Origin: Rathayibacter_A sp036510655
Lineage (GTDB): Bacteria > Actinomycetota > Actinomycetes > Actinomycetales > Microbacteriaceae
Direction of reading: 5' to 3'
Length of the DNA stretch: 22,879 nucleotides
NCBI GenBank assembly: GCA_036510655.1
Contig: DATCDQ010000119.1
Span: forward strand, 1 to 22,879
Shown: positions 6,903-14,819 of the stretch, in pieces
Layout: each line of letters starts with the position of its first letter
Numbering within the stretch: the stretch's first letter is position 1
Made by a program: the position numbers and the translations under genes
The notes under the pieces: model-generated
What the model was told of the DNA's origin: nothing
Database searches by the model: none
The model's input: only the letters and a program-made list of their open reading frames with translations

Positions 6903-8168
6903 TCAATTCGGATCGCGCTGCCCTCGAAGCGACGCCGTCTCACCCACTCGGGTGCGCGCATTGTTGACGAGCGACGCCGGGGTGATCGTTCCTCCACCGA
7001 ACCGTGCACTGACCGAGTCGATCGCACGCTCGGCATCCCGCCATTCCTCGTCGGGATCCCACAGCGCCAGCCCGCCGCCCTCTGCCAGCTCCAGCTGTTC
7101 AACGCGCACGCCGATCAGCCGTATTGGGGTGCCGGCAGTGTCCAACGCATCGAAAACGGATGCCACCTCGTCGTAGATCCGCCGGCCCACGTTGGTCGGC
7201 TCGGCCAGCGTGCGGGAACGGCTGACGGTACGGAAGTCCGCGTAGCGCAACTTCAGTGCGACAGTGCGACCCGCGAGCCCCGAGTGCCGCAGCCGCTCCC
7301 CCGTGCGTGTGGACAAGCGCAGGAGTTCGCGGCGCAACTCGGTGGTGTCCGACACGTCGTACTCGAACGTCACCTCGTGCCCAACGCTCTTCTCCTGCGA
7401 GGACGTGCTCACCTGACGCGGGTCGATGCCACTGGCCAGGTCGTGCAGTTTGCGGGCGCCCGCCGGCCCGATGCGCTTCTCCAGCGCGGGCAATGGAAAT
7501 TCGGCGACGTCGCGTACGGTGCGTAAGCCCAGGGCGGCCAGGGACTCCTGCGTGCTCGGCCCGACTCCCCAGAGCGCGGCGATCGGCAGCGGATGCAGGA
7601 ACGCGAGCGTTTCCGCGGGCGGAATCACCAGCATCCCGTCTGGTTTGGCCCTGCCGGAGGCGAGCTTGGCGACGAACTTCGTGCCGGCCGCACCGACGGA
7701 GCATGGCAGCCCAGTACGTTCCAATACGCGCGCACGCAACCCCGCCCCGATCGTGGCCGGGGAGCCGAGGAGTTTGCGCGCGCCCGCCACATCCAGGAAT
7801 GCCTCATCGATGCTCACCTGTTCGACCAGCGGCGTCACCTCATGGAATAGTTCGATCACCCGCCGGGAATATTCGCGGTAGCGATCCATGTGCGGCGGAA
7901 GCACAACGGCGCTCGGGCAGAGCCTCAACGCCTGCGAAACGGGCATAGCACTGCGCACGCCGTAGCGGCGCGCTTCGTAGGTGGCGCTTGTGACGACCGA
8001 GCGCCCACTGGCGTGGGCGACGATCGCGGGTTTGCCCCGCAGTTCCGGGTGCTCCAGCAGCTCAACCGACGCGAAGAACGCATCCATGTCGACGTGCAGG
8101 ATCGTCGCATCCGTGTCGTCGACGGCGGCGGATGTGACCTGCCGCCCACTGCCATCTGTGCGCCCCAT
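6903..8168 (-). CDS. dinB: DNA polymerase IV (Y-family translesion polymerase)
   Basis: The 421-aa protein has the Y-family catalytic blocks. ILHVDMDAFFASVE places D27 in the first metal site, and SIDEAFLDV places D121 and E122 in the second. They are followed by the helix-hairpin-helix region ALWGVGPSTQESLAALGLRT split over the thumb, and a C-terminal little-finger domain beginning near SSQEKSVGHE. It copies across damaged DNA with low fidelity. There is no obvious C-terminal clamp-binding QL(S/D)LF motif; the tail ends ASLRGQRDPN. The start is uncertain: ATG at 8168, or ATG at 8186 immediately preceded by GGTGAG. Upstream codons to 8609 lie opposite the aldo/keto reductase gene and are not real. 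Confidence 0.93.
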   Translation of the reverse strand: MGRTDGSGRQVTSAAVDDTDATILHVDMDAFFASVELLEHPELRGKPAIVAHASGRSVVTSATYEARRYGVRSAMPVSQALRLCPSAVVLPPHMDRYREYSRRVIELFHEVTPLVEQVSIDEAFLDVAGARKLLGSPATIGAGLRARVLERTGLPCSVGAAGTKFVAKLASGRAKPDGMLVIPPAETLAFLHPLPIAALWGVGPSTQESLAALGLRTVRDVAEFPLPALEKRIGPAGARKLHDLASGIDPRQVSTSSQEKSVGHEVTFEYDVSDTTELRRELLRLSTRTGERLRHSGLAGRTVALKLRYADFRTVSRSRTLAEPTNVGRRIYDEVASVFDALDTAGTPIRLIGVRVEQLELAEGGGLALWDPDEEWRDAERAIDSVSARFGGGTITPASLVNNARTRVGETASLRGQRDPN

Positions 8169-8230
8169 CACCCCAGTCTGCGCCATCTCACCGACATCGG
8201 GCACCTGCCACTGACGACGCGCCGAACGGG

Positions 8231-8236
8231 TAACGT
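8231..8236 (+). promoter_or_regulatory. -10 element (TAACGT) for the aldo/keto reductase gene
   Basis: TAACGT is followed by 7 nt and ATG at 8244. A GGAG also lies in that 7-nt gap, so either leaderless or very short-leader translation is possible. The gene is divergent from dinB. Confidence 0.45.
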
Positions 8237-8243
8237 GGAGCGC

Positions 8244-9248
8244 ATGGACTTTCGTTATCTCGGCAACAGCGGCTTCAAAATCTCGGAGATCATTTACGGA
8301 AATTGGCTCACCCACGGCTCGCAGATCGAGAACGATACGGCGACCCAGTGCGTGCGTGCGGCCCTCGACGCCGGGATCACAACGTTCGACACAGCAGACG
8401 CGTACGCGAACACCGCTGCAGAGGTCGTACTCGGCGACGCCCTCAAGGGCGAGCGGCGCGCATCCCTTGAAATCTTCACGAAGGTCTATTGGCCGACCGG
8501 ACCGAAGGGGCACAACGACACCGGGCTCTCGCGCAAACACATCCTCGAGTCGATCGACGGCTCGCTGAGCCGGCTCGGCACTGACTATGTCGACCTGTAT
8601 CAGGCGCACCGCTACGACTACGAGACGCCGATCGAAGAAACCATGCAGGCATTCGCCGATGTTGTGCGAGCCGGGAAGGCGCTGTACATCGGCGTTTCAG
8701 AGTGGAACGCTGATCAGCTGCGAGCCGGCCACGCGCTGGCCACGCAGCTCGGCTTCCAGCTGATCTCCAATCAGCCGCAGTACTCGATGCTTTGGCGGGT
8801 CATCGAACCCGAGGTCGTGCCGACGTCGCAGGAGCTCGGCATTTCCCAGATCGTCTGGTCACCGATGGCTCAGGGGGTGCTCACTGGAAAATACCTGCCT
8901 GGTCAGCCTTTGCCCACCGGCTCGCGCGCGACAGACGTACACGGCGGAGCCAGCGCGATCAAGGACTTCCTTACGGACGAGATCCTCACGTCGGTGCAGA
9001 ACTTGCGCCCGATCGCCGACGAGCTCGGCATCACAATGGCACAGTTGGCGATCGCCTGGGTGCTCGCCAACGACAACGTCTCAGCGGCCATCGTCGGTGC
9101 ATCCCGTCCGGAGCAGGTGTCATCGAACGTGCAGGCATCCGGAGTGAAGTTGGATGCTGCGGTCCTCGCGCGCATCGACGACGCCGTCGGCAGACTTGTT
9201 GTCGACGACCCGACTGAAACGGCGTCGCCCGAGCACCGCGTGGCCTGA
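8244..9248 (+). CDS. Aldo/keto reductase
   Basis: This 334-aa protein has the (beta/alpha)8 aldo/keto reductase pattern. The catalytic tetrad is visible: D49 and Y54 in FDTADAYANT, K80 in FTKVYW, and H122 in YQAHRYD. The NADPH-binding C-terminal part contains AIVGASRPEQV near residue 290. YVDLYQAHRYDYETPIEET resembles the Kv-beta/YghZ-like branch of the family. The substrate cannot be predicted. The ATG at 8244 begins the conserved MDFRYLGNSGFKISEI stretch; the longer open frame upstream lies opposite dinB. It converges with the next gene, leaving a 53-bp gap in which I see only short repeats of GCGCCGAGCAC. Confidence 0.93.
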   Translation: MDFRYLGNSGFKISEIIYGNWLTHGSQIENDTATQCVRAALDAGITTFDTADAYANTAAEVVLGDALKGERRASLEIFTKVYWPTGPKGHNDTGLSRKHILESIDGSLSRLGTDYVDLYQAHRYDYETPIEETMQAFADVVRAGKALYIGVSEWNADQLRAGHALATQLGFQLISNQPQYSMLWRVIEPEVVPTSQELGISQIVWSPMAQGVLTGKYLPGQPLPTGSRATDVHGGASAIKDFLTDEILTSVQNLRPIADELGITMAQLAIAWVLANDNVSAAIVGASRPEQVSSNVQASGVKLDAAVLARIDDAVGRLVVDDPTETASPEHRVA

Positions 9249-9301
9249 CCGAATAAGCCTGGCCAAATAGGCAGCGCCGAGCACACGCGCGCCGAGCACG
9301 G

Positions 9302-9937
9302 TCAGACCAGCGCCTCGACGAACGGCCGGAACCACTCGCGGAACGACGCCGAGTCGTCCCGCAGGCTTTGACTCACGACGACCGCGTTCGGCCCGACGAT
9401 CCAGGCGCCGGGCTCGGCGAGGGGCAGAACGGCGATGTCCAACCGGAAGTACCCGGCCTGCCTGCGCAACTCATGTTCCCGGTCACGCACGACGTCAACG
9501 ATGTCCGAGGCACGGATGGCGTGCTGCTCGACGCTGGTTTGGGCGTATTCGTCGTGCCGTGCAGCCGTCCAGGCGACCGCGGCGTCATAGTGCTGGATGA
9601 TCAAATCCTGCAGTTCCAATTGACGGTCGAATTCCGCGAAATGCGGTGGCCTCAATCCCGTGATCAGCGGACGCAACTCGCGGCGCACGATCGTGTTCCA
9701 CCACTGGGTCCACTGCAGTTGCAGTGCTTCACGCTCCACCGGCGAAGTGACCGGGGGCCGGCTGATCACGACCCCGCCTGCTGCACGACGCACGAGTTGC
9801 GCCGGCGGATTGACGAGCGGGATCCGCGGGCTACTCAGGGTGTTCAGTCCGCCCAGATCGCGCAGGCTCAGCGCCATCAGCAGGTCCCACGGGCAATCCT
9901 CCGTGACCTGCCATCGAAGAGTGCCCTCGACGAACAT
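9302..9937 (-). CDS. Hypothetical protein, 211 aa
   Basis: I do not recognise a named domain. The protein is soluble and rich in Trp, Arg and Gln. Its middle section (WTQWWNTIVRREL, then LQDLIIQHYDAAVAWTAARHDEY) looks helical and suggests a conserved actinobacterial protein rather than a chance frame. The ATG at 9937 is chosen because TATGCT lies exactly 6 nt upstream. GTG at 9982 would add 15 residues but overlaps that promoter. It is divergent from the membrane protein gene at 9986, with 48 bp between the two starts. Confidence 0.75.
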   Translation of the reverse strand: MFVEGTLRWQVTEDCPWDLLMALSLRDLGGLNTLSSPRIPLVNPPAQLVRRAAGGVVISRPPVTSPVEREALQLQWTQWWNTIVRRELRPLITGLRPPHFAEFDRQLELQDLIIQHYDAAVAWTAARHDEYAQTSVEQHAIRASDIVDVVRDREHELRRQAGYFRLDIAVLPLAEPGAWIVGPNAVVVSQSLRDDSASFREWFRPFVEALV

Positions 9938-9943
9938 GTTCTC

Positions 9944-9949
9944 AGCATA
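9944..9949 (-). promoter_or_regulatory. -10 element (TATGCT) for the 211-aa gene
   Basis: TATGCT on the minus strand, then GAGAAC, then ATG at 9937. The fit to TANNNT-N6-ATG is exact. Confidence 0.55.
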
Positions 9950-9970
9950 GAATCGCCTGCAGCGGGCCGC

Positions 9971-9976
9971 TAGAGT
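9971..9976 (+). promoter_or_regulatory. Possible -10 element (TAGAGT) for the EXPERA-like gene
   Basis: TAGAGT lies 9 nt before ATG at 9986. The spacing is slightly longer than in the other leaderless candidates, but no Shine-Dalgarno competes with it. Confidence 0.4.
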
Positions 9977-9985
9977 GGGCACGCT

Positions 9986-10491
9986 ATGGCCTCCACTCCA
10001 GCGAATCTGCCCTGCGGCGACGTTCGATCGACATCGTATTCATCGTCGTCTTCAGCGCTTTCACAATCACTTCGTTGATCAGCGATCTGTTGCCCACGAT
10101 CGGGGTTGAATTCGCGCATCCGTCTGCGAATTTCTTCGTGAATTCGAATTGGTGGTACGCGCACGACACGGATCCGCTGTTCATGACGCCTCCCGAGTGG
10201 ATGCGCATCGTGACGGGGCTGTCCGCTTTCGCCTACATGCCCTTCTACGTCGTGCTCGTGGTCTCGCTGATCCGCGGCTGGAACTGGATCCAGCTGCCGA
10301 GCGTCATCTACGCGACGATGATCGTCTCGATCACCGGCATCATCGTGTTCGGCGTCGAGTTCTTCGGCGAACAGCAGTGGCTCACTCCGAATCCGACAAA
10401 GTTCCTGGCGTTCAATCTGCCATACGTTCTGCTGCCGCTCGTGCTCTTGATCCGGATGCGCAAACCACTGCCGTTCACCCGGCGGTTCTGA
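9986..10491 (+). CDS. TMEM97/EXPERA-like membrane protein, apparent frameshift near 10012
   Basis: The long frame from about 10012 encodes four membrane helices. It matches human TMEM97 (sigma-2 receptor): WYAHDTDPL against WYAKEFKDPL, then PPEW against PPAW, then PFY, then WIQLPSVIY against WIRTPAIIY, and LPYVLLPLVLLI near the end. The Asp residues in SDLLP and DTDPL align with Asp29 and Asp56 of TMEM97; the Glu73 position is Ser/Ala. Coding character (SIDIVFIVVFSAFTITSLI) extends upstream of any ATG in that frame; only TTG at 10075 is available, inside helix 1. ATG at 9986 is in another frame and gives MASTPANLP before CCC at 10010-10012; one extra C there would join MASTPANLP to LRRRSIDIVF. 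The 3' end overlaps the convergent yidC by 17 bp. Confidence 0.7.
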
Positions 10492-11230
10492 GCAGCCGAC
10501 GGAGCCCGACCCGTTCGATCAGGGTCCAGGTCGTGGTCGTCACCAGGTACAGTCCCGCGGCAAGCGGTACGAACGCGGCGAACACGACCGTGACGAACGG
10601 CAGATACGACAGGATGCGCGTCACGCGATTCCCGGGACTGCCCGGGGCTGCACCGTCTGCGTTTACAACCGGATGAACGGCCAGAACCTTGCGCGAGACT
10701 GCGGTTATCACCGCGATCACGCTTAACAACACGACGAACAGGGCGATTGAAGGCCACAGAGCCTGACCGGCGCCCAGCATATGAACGAAACTCGTGCCAA
10801 GCGGCACACCGAACAGCTGCTGCGTCAGAAGCGCGTTGGCGTGACCGTCGATGCTCGGATAAAGGAACAACGCGTAGACCAGCGAGAGTACGGGCGCCTG
10901 CACGAGAAGGGGAAGGCATCCGCTGAGTGGCGAGGTCTTCTCCCGCGCGTACAGCGCCATGGTTTGCTCCTGCAGCTTCTTCTTGTCCCGGCCGTGAACG
11001 CGCTGCAGTTCGGCGAGTTGCGGGGCCAGTCGATTGCGGCTGAATTCAGCGAGCGCCTGCGAGACGCCGACGGGGATGAGAACGGTGCGCACCAGGAGGG
11101 TGAACACGACGACCGCGAGCGCAGCGGCGGCGGCGCCTGCGATGGGATGAAGAGCGCCTCCGAGTGCGCTCACAAACTGATATACCGCGTCGAGAATGCT
11201 CGCCACGGGGCCTGAGGCATAGATGTTCAT
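10475..11230 (-). CDS. YidC/Oxa1-family membrane insertase, short paralogue
   Basis: The 251-aa protein has the YidC core: an N-terminal helix, the helix with the conserved Arg in LLVRTVLIPVGVSQ (R48), a cytoplasmic hairpin (LAPQLAELQRVHGRDKKKLQEQ), then SPLSGCLPLLVQAPVLSLVYALF, and three further helices. It lacks the large periplasmic domain of Gram-negative YidC, as is usual in Gram-positives. The protein inserts or folds membrane proteins. Its neighbours are not the rpmH-rnpA-yidD group, so it is probably a second copy. ATG at 11230 has AAGGA upstream. Confidence 0.88.
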   Translation of the reverse strand: MNIYASGPVASILDAVYQFVSALGGALHPIAGAAAAALAVVVFTLLVRTVLIPVGVSQALAEFSRNRLAPQLAELQRVHGRDKKKLQEQTMALYAREKTSPLSGCLPLLVQAPVLSLVYALFLYPSIDGHANALLTQQLFGVPLGTSFVHMLGAGQALWPSIALFVVLLSVIAVITAVSRKVLAVHPVVNADGAAPGSPGNRVTRILSYLPFVTVVFAAFVPLAAGLYLVTTTTWTLIERVGLRRLLRTAG

Positions 11231-11313
11231 GCGAAGGTGTCCTTGCTGTCATACGGATGGATGAAGCCGTATGGACGCCAGAGCGCGAGGAATCAGCATT
11301 CGACCAAGCTGTC

Positions 11314-11349
11314 GACGAGGACCGGGCTGCCGACGAGGACCGGGCTGCC
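11314..11349. repeat. Two perfect 18-bp tandem copies
   Basis: GACGAGGACCGGGCTGCC occurs at 11314-11331 and again at 11332-11349; a third partial copy (GAAGAGG) follows. It lies in the 137-bp gap between the yidC paralogue and the DUF6412-like gene, where I see no gene. Confidence 0.85.
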
Positions 11350-11367
11350 GAAGAGGTTCGAGGTGCG

Positions 11368-11664
11368 CTAGGCGACCGTCAGCGCAGAGGCCGGCGCTCG
11401 GGGGCGCGCGTGGCCCTCGGCGTCGGGGTCAGTTCGAGCGAGCAGAACCGCGATGTCCGTCGATTCACGCTGCACCCGCAGCGGCGTCGACAGCTCGAGT
11501 GACGCGCTCAGCGCTGTCAGACGACGCGAGGTCAGCGCAAGGGCCAGCGTTGTCAGTCCGACTACTCCGAGCAGCGCAAAGGCGGCCGCTGGGCCGCCGG
11601 TCATCCCGAGCAGATCGAAGCCCACGACGAACGATCGCGCGAGTAGTTCGAGGACCTGCACCAT
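11368..11664 (-). CDS. DUF6412-like small membrane protein
   Basis: The 98-aa product has one or two N-terminal hydrophobic stretches (about residues 5-20 and 26-45) and a C-terminal tail with LLARTDPDAEGHARPRAP. That Asp-Pro-Asp-Ala-x-Gly-x-x-Arg-Pro-Arg-Ala-Pro tail is what I recall of the DUF6412 family, often found beside yidC in Actinobacteria. Here too it lies directly upstream of yidC on the same strand, so a role in membrane protein insertion is plausible but unproven. ATG at 11664 is chosen because TATCTT lies 7 nt upstream; the open frame continues 18 codons further up. Confidence 0.75.
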   Translation of the reverse strand: MVQVLELLARSFVVGFDLLGMTGGPAAAFALLGVVGLTTLALALTSRRLTALSASLELSTPLRVQRESTDIAVLLARTDPDAEGHARPRAPASALTVA

Positions 11665-11671
11665 GCCAGAC

Positions 11672-11677
11672 AAGATA
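11672..11677 (-). promoter_or_regulatory. -10 element (TATCTT) for the DUF6412-like gene
   Basis: TATCTT on the minus strand is followed by 7 nt and ATG at 11664; there is no Shine-Dalgarno. The promoter region is shared with the divergent gene at 11712. Confidence 0.45.
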
Positions 11678-11711
11678 TCACTACCCGCGTCGGGCGGAGC
11701 ATGATGGACGC

Positions 11712-12380
11712 ATGACACGAATTGCGATCATCGGTGCGCACGGCAAAGTGGGGCAGCAACTCATGCGGCTGCTGTACGACAGGGGAGATGATTTCGTCGG
11801 CATCGTCCGGAGCGCGGAACACGCGGAGGACGTCTACCGGCTCGGAGGGCACGGTTCCGTCATCGACATCGAATCGGCGACGGCCGAGCAGTTGGCTGGG
11901 GCGATCACCGGCTGCGAAGCCGTCGTATTCACGGCGGGCGCGGGCGCGGGCTCCGGCGTCGAACGCAAACAATCCGTCGACTACGGCGGCTCGGTTCTGG
12001 CGGCCGCGGCTGCGCAGCACGCCGGCATCCGCCGCTTCATCCAGGTCTCCGCGTGGGGCGTCGATCACCCGGTGGCGGCGGATGCGGATGCAACATGGGC
12101 TGCGTATGTCGCCGCGAAACGCGACGCGGATGCTGCCCTCGCGCGCAGTACGCTCGACTGGACGATCCTGCGCCCCGGGGGCCTTACTGCGGAAGACGGC
12201 ACCGGTCGCGTCATGCTCGCCGACGCGGTCGAACGCGGTTCGATCCCTCGTGAGGATGTCGCGCGCCTGATCATCGCGTCGATCCTCGAGCCGCGGAGCA
12301 TCGGTCACACCTGGGAGGCCGTCAGCGGCGACACCCCGATCGACCAGGCCGTCGGCGCGCTGATCGCCGCGAAATCATGA
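11712..12380 (+). CDS. NAD(P)-binding atypical short-chain dehydrogenase
   Basis: The 222-aa protein starts MTRIAIIGAHGKVGQQLMRLL, a Rossmann fold with the glycine motif GAHGKVG (residues 8-14). A conserved region, RFIQVSAWGVDHP, takes the place of the usual SDR catalytic Ser block, and the C-terminal part includes WTILRPGGLT and WEAVSGDTPI. This is the pattern of the atypical SDR/NAD(P)H-binding (NmrA-like, YwnB-type) family, which act as small oxidoreductases or redox sensors; the substrate is unknown. ATG at 11712 starts exactly at the conserved fold and has CATGAT 6 nt upstream. The open frame upstream to 11271 is not supported. Confidence 0.88.
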   Translation: MTRIAIIGAHGKVGQQLMRLLYDRGDDFVGIVRSAEHAEDVYRLGGHGSVIDIESATAEQLAGAITGCEAVVFTAGAGAGSGVERKQSVDYGGSVLAAAAAQHAGIRRFIQVSAWGVDHPVAADADATWAAYVAAKRDADAALARSTLDWTILRPGGLTAEDGTGRVMLADAVERGSIPREDVARLIIASILEPRSIGHTWEAVSGDTPIDQAVGALIAAKS

Positions 12381-12489
12381 CGAGCGGGAACAGAAACCAC
12401 CGAGCGCGCGTTGCCATACGCACACGCAATGCCCTCACGACTCGCACCTCAGCTCGCGAGTGATACCTCAGAAGCGGGAGCACAACGAC

Positions 12490-13068
12490 ATGACCGATGA
12501 CACGACGATCGACTGGCGAGAACTTCAACGGGCGGCACACCGCACATTCGCCATGCGCATCGCGACCGTGACGGACTGGTCGGCACCCACTCCCGACGAG
12601 TTGTGGAACGTGCACGACTTGGTGGCGCACGTGATCGAGGAGCAGCGCTGGGCGCCGCTGCTGCTTGCCGGACGAACCGTCGGCGAGGCGCGCGCCCGGC
12701 TTCAACCTCTCGGCGACGACCTCGCGACGGAATGGGCCTCGTCGTCTGCGGCCGCCACTGAAGCGTGGGAGCACGTCGATCTCGATGCGCCGGTGCGCTT
12801 ATCCTCCGACACGGTGTCTGCCGGCCAGTACCTGAGCGAACAGGTCGCAGACGTGGTCGTGCACACCTGGGATCTGGCGAAGGCGACCGGAGCAGATGAC
12901 CGACTCGAGACGGCGCTCGTCGAAGCGGCGTGGACAGTCTTCGAACCACAGAAGGACACCCTCGAGGCCAGCGGCCTGTTCGCCTCAGTGGTGCCGATCG
13001 CCGAAGATGCACCTTTGCAATCCCGCCTGCTGGCGCTCACAGGGCGGGACGACCGCGGCGCAGCATAA
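12490..13068 (+). CDS. TIGR03086-type protein, mycothiol-dependent DinB/MDMPI fold
   Basis: The 192-aa protein has the maleylpyruvate isomerase N-terminal/DinB-like four-helix pattern: WNVHDLVAHVIEEQRWAP near residues 38-56 and ADVVVHTWDLAKATG near 119-133. The His residues in these motifs are the usual metal ligands. Actinobacterial members are linked to mycothiol-dependent chemistry; the reaction here is unknown. ATG at 12490 follows GCGGGAG with 9-nt spacing. The preceding 109 bp after the oxidoreductase gene hold no recognisable signal apart from this ribosome site. Confidence 0.85.
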   Translation: MTDDTTIDWRELQRAAHRTFAMRIATVTDWSAPTPDELWNVHDLVAHVIEEQRWAPLLLAGRTVGEARARLQPLGDDLATEWASSSAAATEAWEHVDLDAPVRLSSDTVSAGQYLSEQVADVVVHTWDLAKATGADDRLETALVEAAWTVFEPQKDTLEASGLFASVVPIAEDAPLQSRLLALTGRDDRGAA

Positions 13069-13107
13069 CAGCGGCCGTCGGCACGGCATCCGTGGTCGGG
13101 TGCGCCG

Positions 13108-13113
13108 TAGGCT
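13108..13113 (+). promoter_or_regulatory. -10 element (TAGGCT) for the acyl-CoA ligase gene
   Basis: TAGGCT, then GAGACA, then ATG at 13120. There is no ribosome site, so a leaderless mRNA is likely. Confidence 0.55.
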
Positions 13114-13119
13114 GAGACA

Positions 13120-14817
13120 ATGACGACTTACGCTGACCGTCCGTGGTTCGCGCACTACGCCTCGGATGTTCCCCACGACATTCCGGCACAGACGGGCTCG
13201 CTTTCACATCTGATCGACACGGCAGTCGCAGAGTATCCCGGGCATGTCGCGCTGAAGTTCTTCGGGGCCACCACCACGTATTCCGAGCTCGGCGACGGCA
13301 TCGCCCGCGTTGCGCACAGTCTGCACAAGCTCGGCGTGCGCAAGGGCGATCGCGTCGCGATCGTGCTGCCGAACTGCCCGCAACACGTGGTCGCGTTCTA
13401 TGCCGTGCTCCGGCTCGGCGCTGTGGTCGTCGAACACAATCCGCTTTACACACCGCGAGAACTGCGTCACCAATTCGAAGACCACGGCGCACAGATCGCA
13501 ATCGTCTGGGACAAAGCAGCCCCCACGGTGCGGGACCTGCCTCACGATCTCGGCGTCACACGGATCATCACGGTCGACCTCACCCGTGCAATGCCGTTAT
13601 CCAAGCGGATGGCGCTGAAGTTGCCGGTGCCTGCCGCCCGCACTGCACGCGGAAAACTTACCGCGACGCCACCGCGCGGCACGATTGCGTGGGAGAAGAT
13701 GCTCGCGACCCGCCGGATCAAGCGCACCCACGCCCGCCCGGAACAGGGCGATCTGGCTCTGATCCAGTACACGAGCGGAACGACAGGAGTGCCCAAGGGC
13801 GTCATGCTCAGCCACGGAAACCTCCTGGCGAACGCGGCGCAGGCGCGCGCCTGGGTACCAGCAATCAAACGCGGAAGCGCCGTCGTGTATGCCGTTCTCC
13901 CGCTTTTTCACGCGTATGGCCTCACGCAGAGCCTGACCTTCGCGATGAGCATGGGCGCACGGCTCGTGTTGTTCCCCACGTTCGATCCCGATCTTGTGCT
14001 CGCTGTAATCAAGAAACGCCCGCCTACGTTCCTGCCTGCCGTGCCCCCGATTTATCAGCGACTCGTCGCTGCGGCGAAAGAACGCAAAATTTCGCTGGCC
14101 GGCATTCAGATCGCCATCTCGGGTGCGATGAACCTACCTGCGAGCATTGTGGAGCTCTGGGAGAAGGAGACCGGTGGTTACCTGGTCGAAGGTTACGGCC
14201 TGTCAGAATGCTCCCCCGTGCTGATGGCCAACCCGGTCGGCAGTAGCCGCCGCGACGGCACGGTGGGTCTCGCACTGCCCAGCACACAATTGCGTGTCGT
14301 GGACCCGAACGACCTGTCATCCGACCGCCCGTTCGGCGAACCAGGCGAGCTGCTGGCTCGAGGGCCACAGGTCTTCTCCGGCTACTGGCAGAAGCCCGCC
14401 GAGACGGCGCAGGCGCTGACGACCGACGGCTGGTTCCGCACCGGCGACATCGTCACGATGGATGCCGACGGATTCGTCAGCATCGTCGACCGGATCAAGG
14501 AGTTGATCATCACGGGCGGGTTCAACGTCTCACCGACCGAGGTCGAAGATGCCTTGCGCGGCGGTCACGGTATTGCGGACGTCGCCGTTGTGGGGCTCCC
14601 CCACGGGCGCGGTGGCGAGGATGTCGTCGCCGCGGTGGTCATGCAACCGGGCGCCTCATTCGACGAGGATGCGATTCGGGCGTTCGCCCGTGAAAACCTC
14701 ACCGCCTACAAGGTTCCGCGGCACGTCGTGCAGGTGGATGAGTTGCCCAGATCGTTGATCGGCAAGGTGCTGCGCAAGCAGGTACGCGACGCACTGCTGG
14801 CAGAACACGGCAGCTGA
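13120..14817 (+). CDS. fadD: Long-chain fatty-acid-CoA ligase (AMP-binding enzyme)
   Basis: The 565-aa protein belongs to the ANL adenylating superfamily. The phosphate loop is YTSGTTGVPKGVMLSHGN (residues about 217-234). Further motifs are VEGYGLSECSPV, DGWFRTGDIVTMD, DRIKELIITGGFNVSPTEVE and the C-terminal SLIGKVLRKQVR with the catalytic Lys. The last two lie in the mobile C-terminal domain. It activates a carboxylic acid to acyl-AMP and then acyl-CoA; overall similarity and length suggest a fatty acyl substrate, though chain length cannot be read from sequence. The next gene starts 2 bp after its stop, so the two are probably co-translated. Confidence 0.92.
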   Translation: MTTYADRPWFAHYASDVPHDIPAQTGSLSHLIDTAVAEYPGHVALKFFGATTTYSELGDGIARVAHSLHKLGVRKGDRVAIVLPNCPQHVVAFYAVLRLGAVVVEHNPLYTPRELRHQFEDHGAQIAIVWDKAAPTVRDLPHDLGVTRIITVDLTRAMPLSKRMALKLPVPAARTARGKLTATPPRGTIAWEKMLATRRIKRTHARPEQGDLALIQYTSGTTGVPKGVMLSHGNLLANAAQARAWVPAIKRGSAVVYAVLPLFHAYGLTQSLTFAMSMGARLVLFPTFDPDLVLAVIKKRPPTFLPAVPPIYQRLVAAAKERKISLAGIQIAISGAMNLPASIVELWEKETGGYLVEGYGLSECSPVLMANPVGSSRRDGTVGLALPSTQLRVVDPNDLSSDRPFGEPGELLARGPQVFSGYWQKPAETAQALTTDGWFRTGDIVTMDADGFVSIVDRIKELIITGGFNVSPTEVEDALRGGHGIADVAVVGLPHGRGGEDVVAAVVMQPGASFDEDAIRAFARENLTAYKVPRHVVQVDELPRSLIGKVLRKQVRDALLAEHGS

Positions 14818-14819
14818 GC

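Noticed and set aside
8169..8609. Upstream extension of the dinB frame
   Set aside because: It lies opposite the conserved N-terminal half of the aldo/keto reductase; the Y-family domain begins near 8168.
9249..9301. Terminator between the convergent reductase and 211-aa genes
   Set aside because: Only short imperfect pairings (GCCT/AGGC) and an 11-bp direct repeat are present.
11601..12308. 235-codon minus-strand frame opposite the oxidoreductase gene
   Set aside because: Asp/Arg-rich shadow with no conserved pattern.
13143..14246. 367-codon frame inside fadD
   Set aside because: Shadow frame of the acyl-CoA ligase; low-complexity Arg/His composition.
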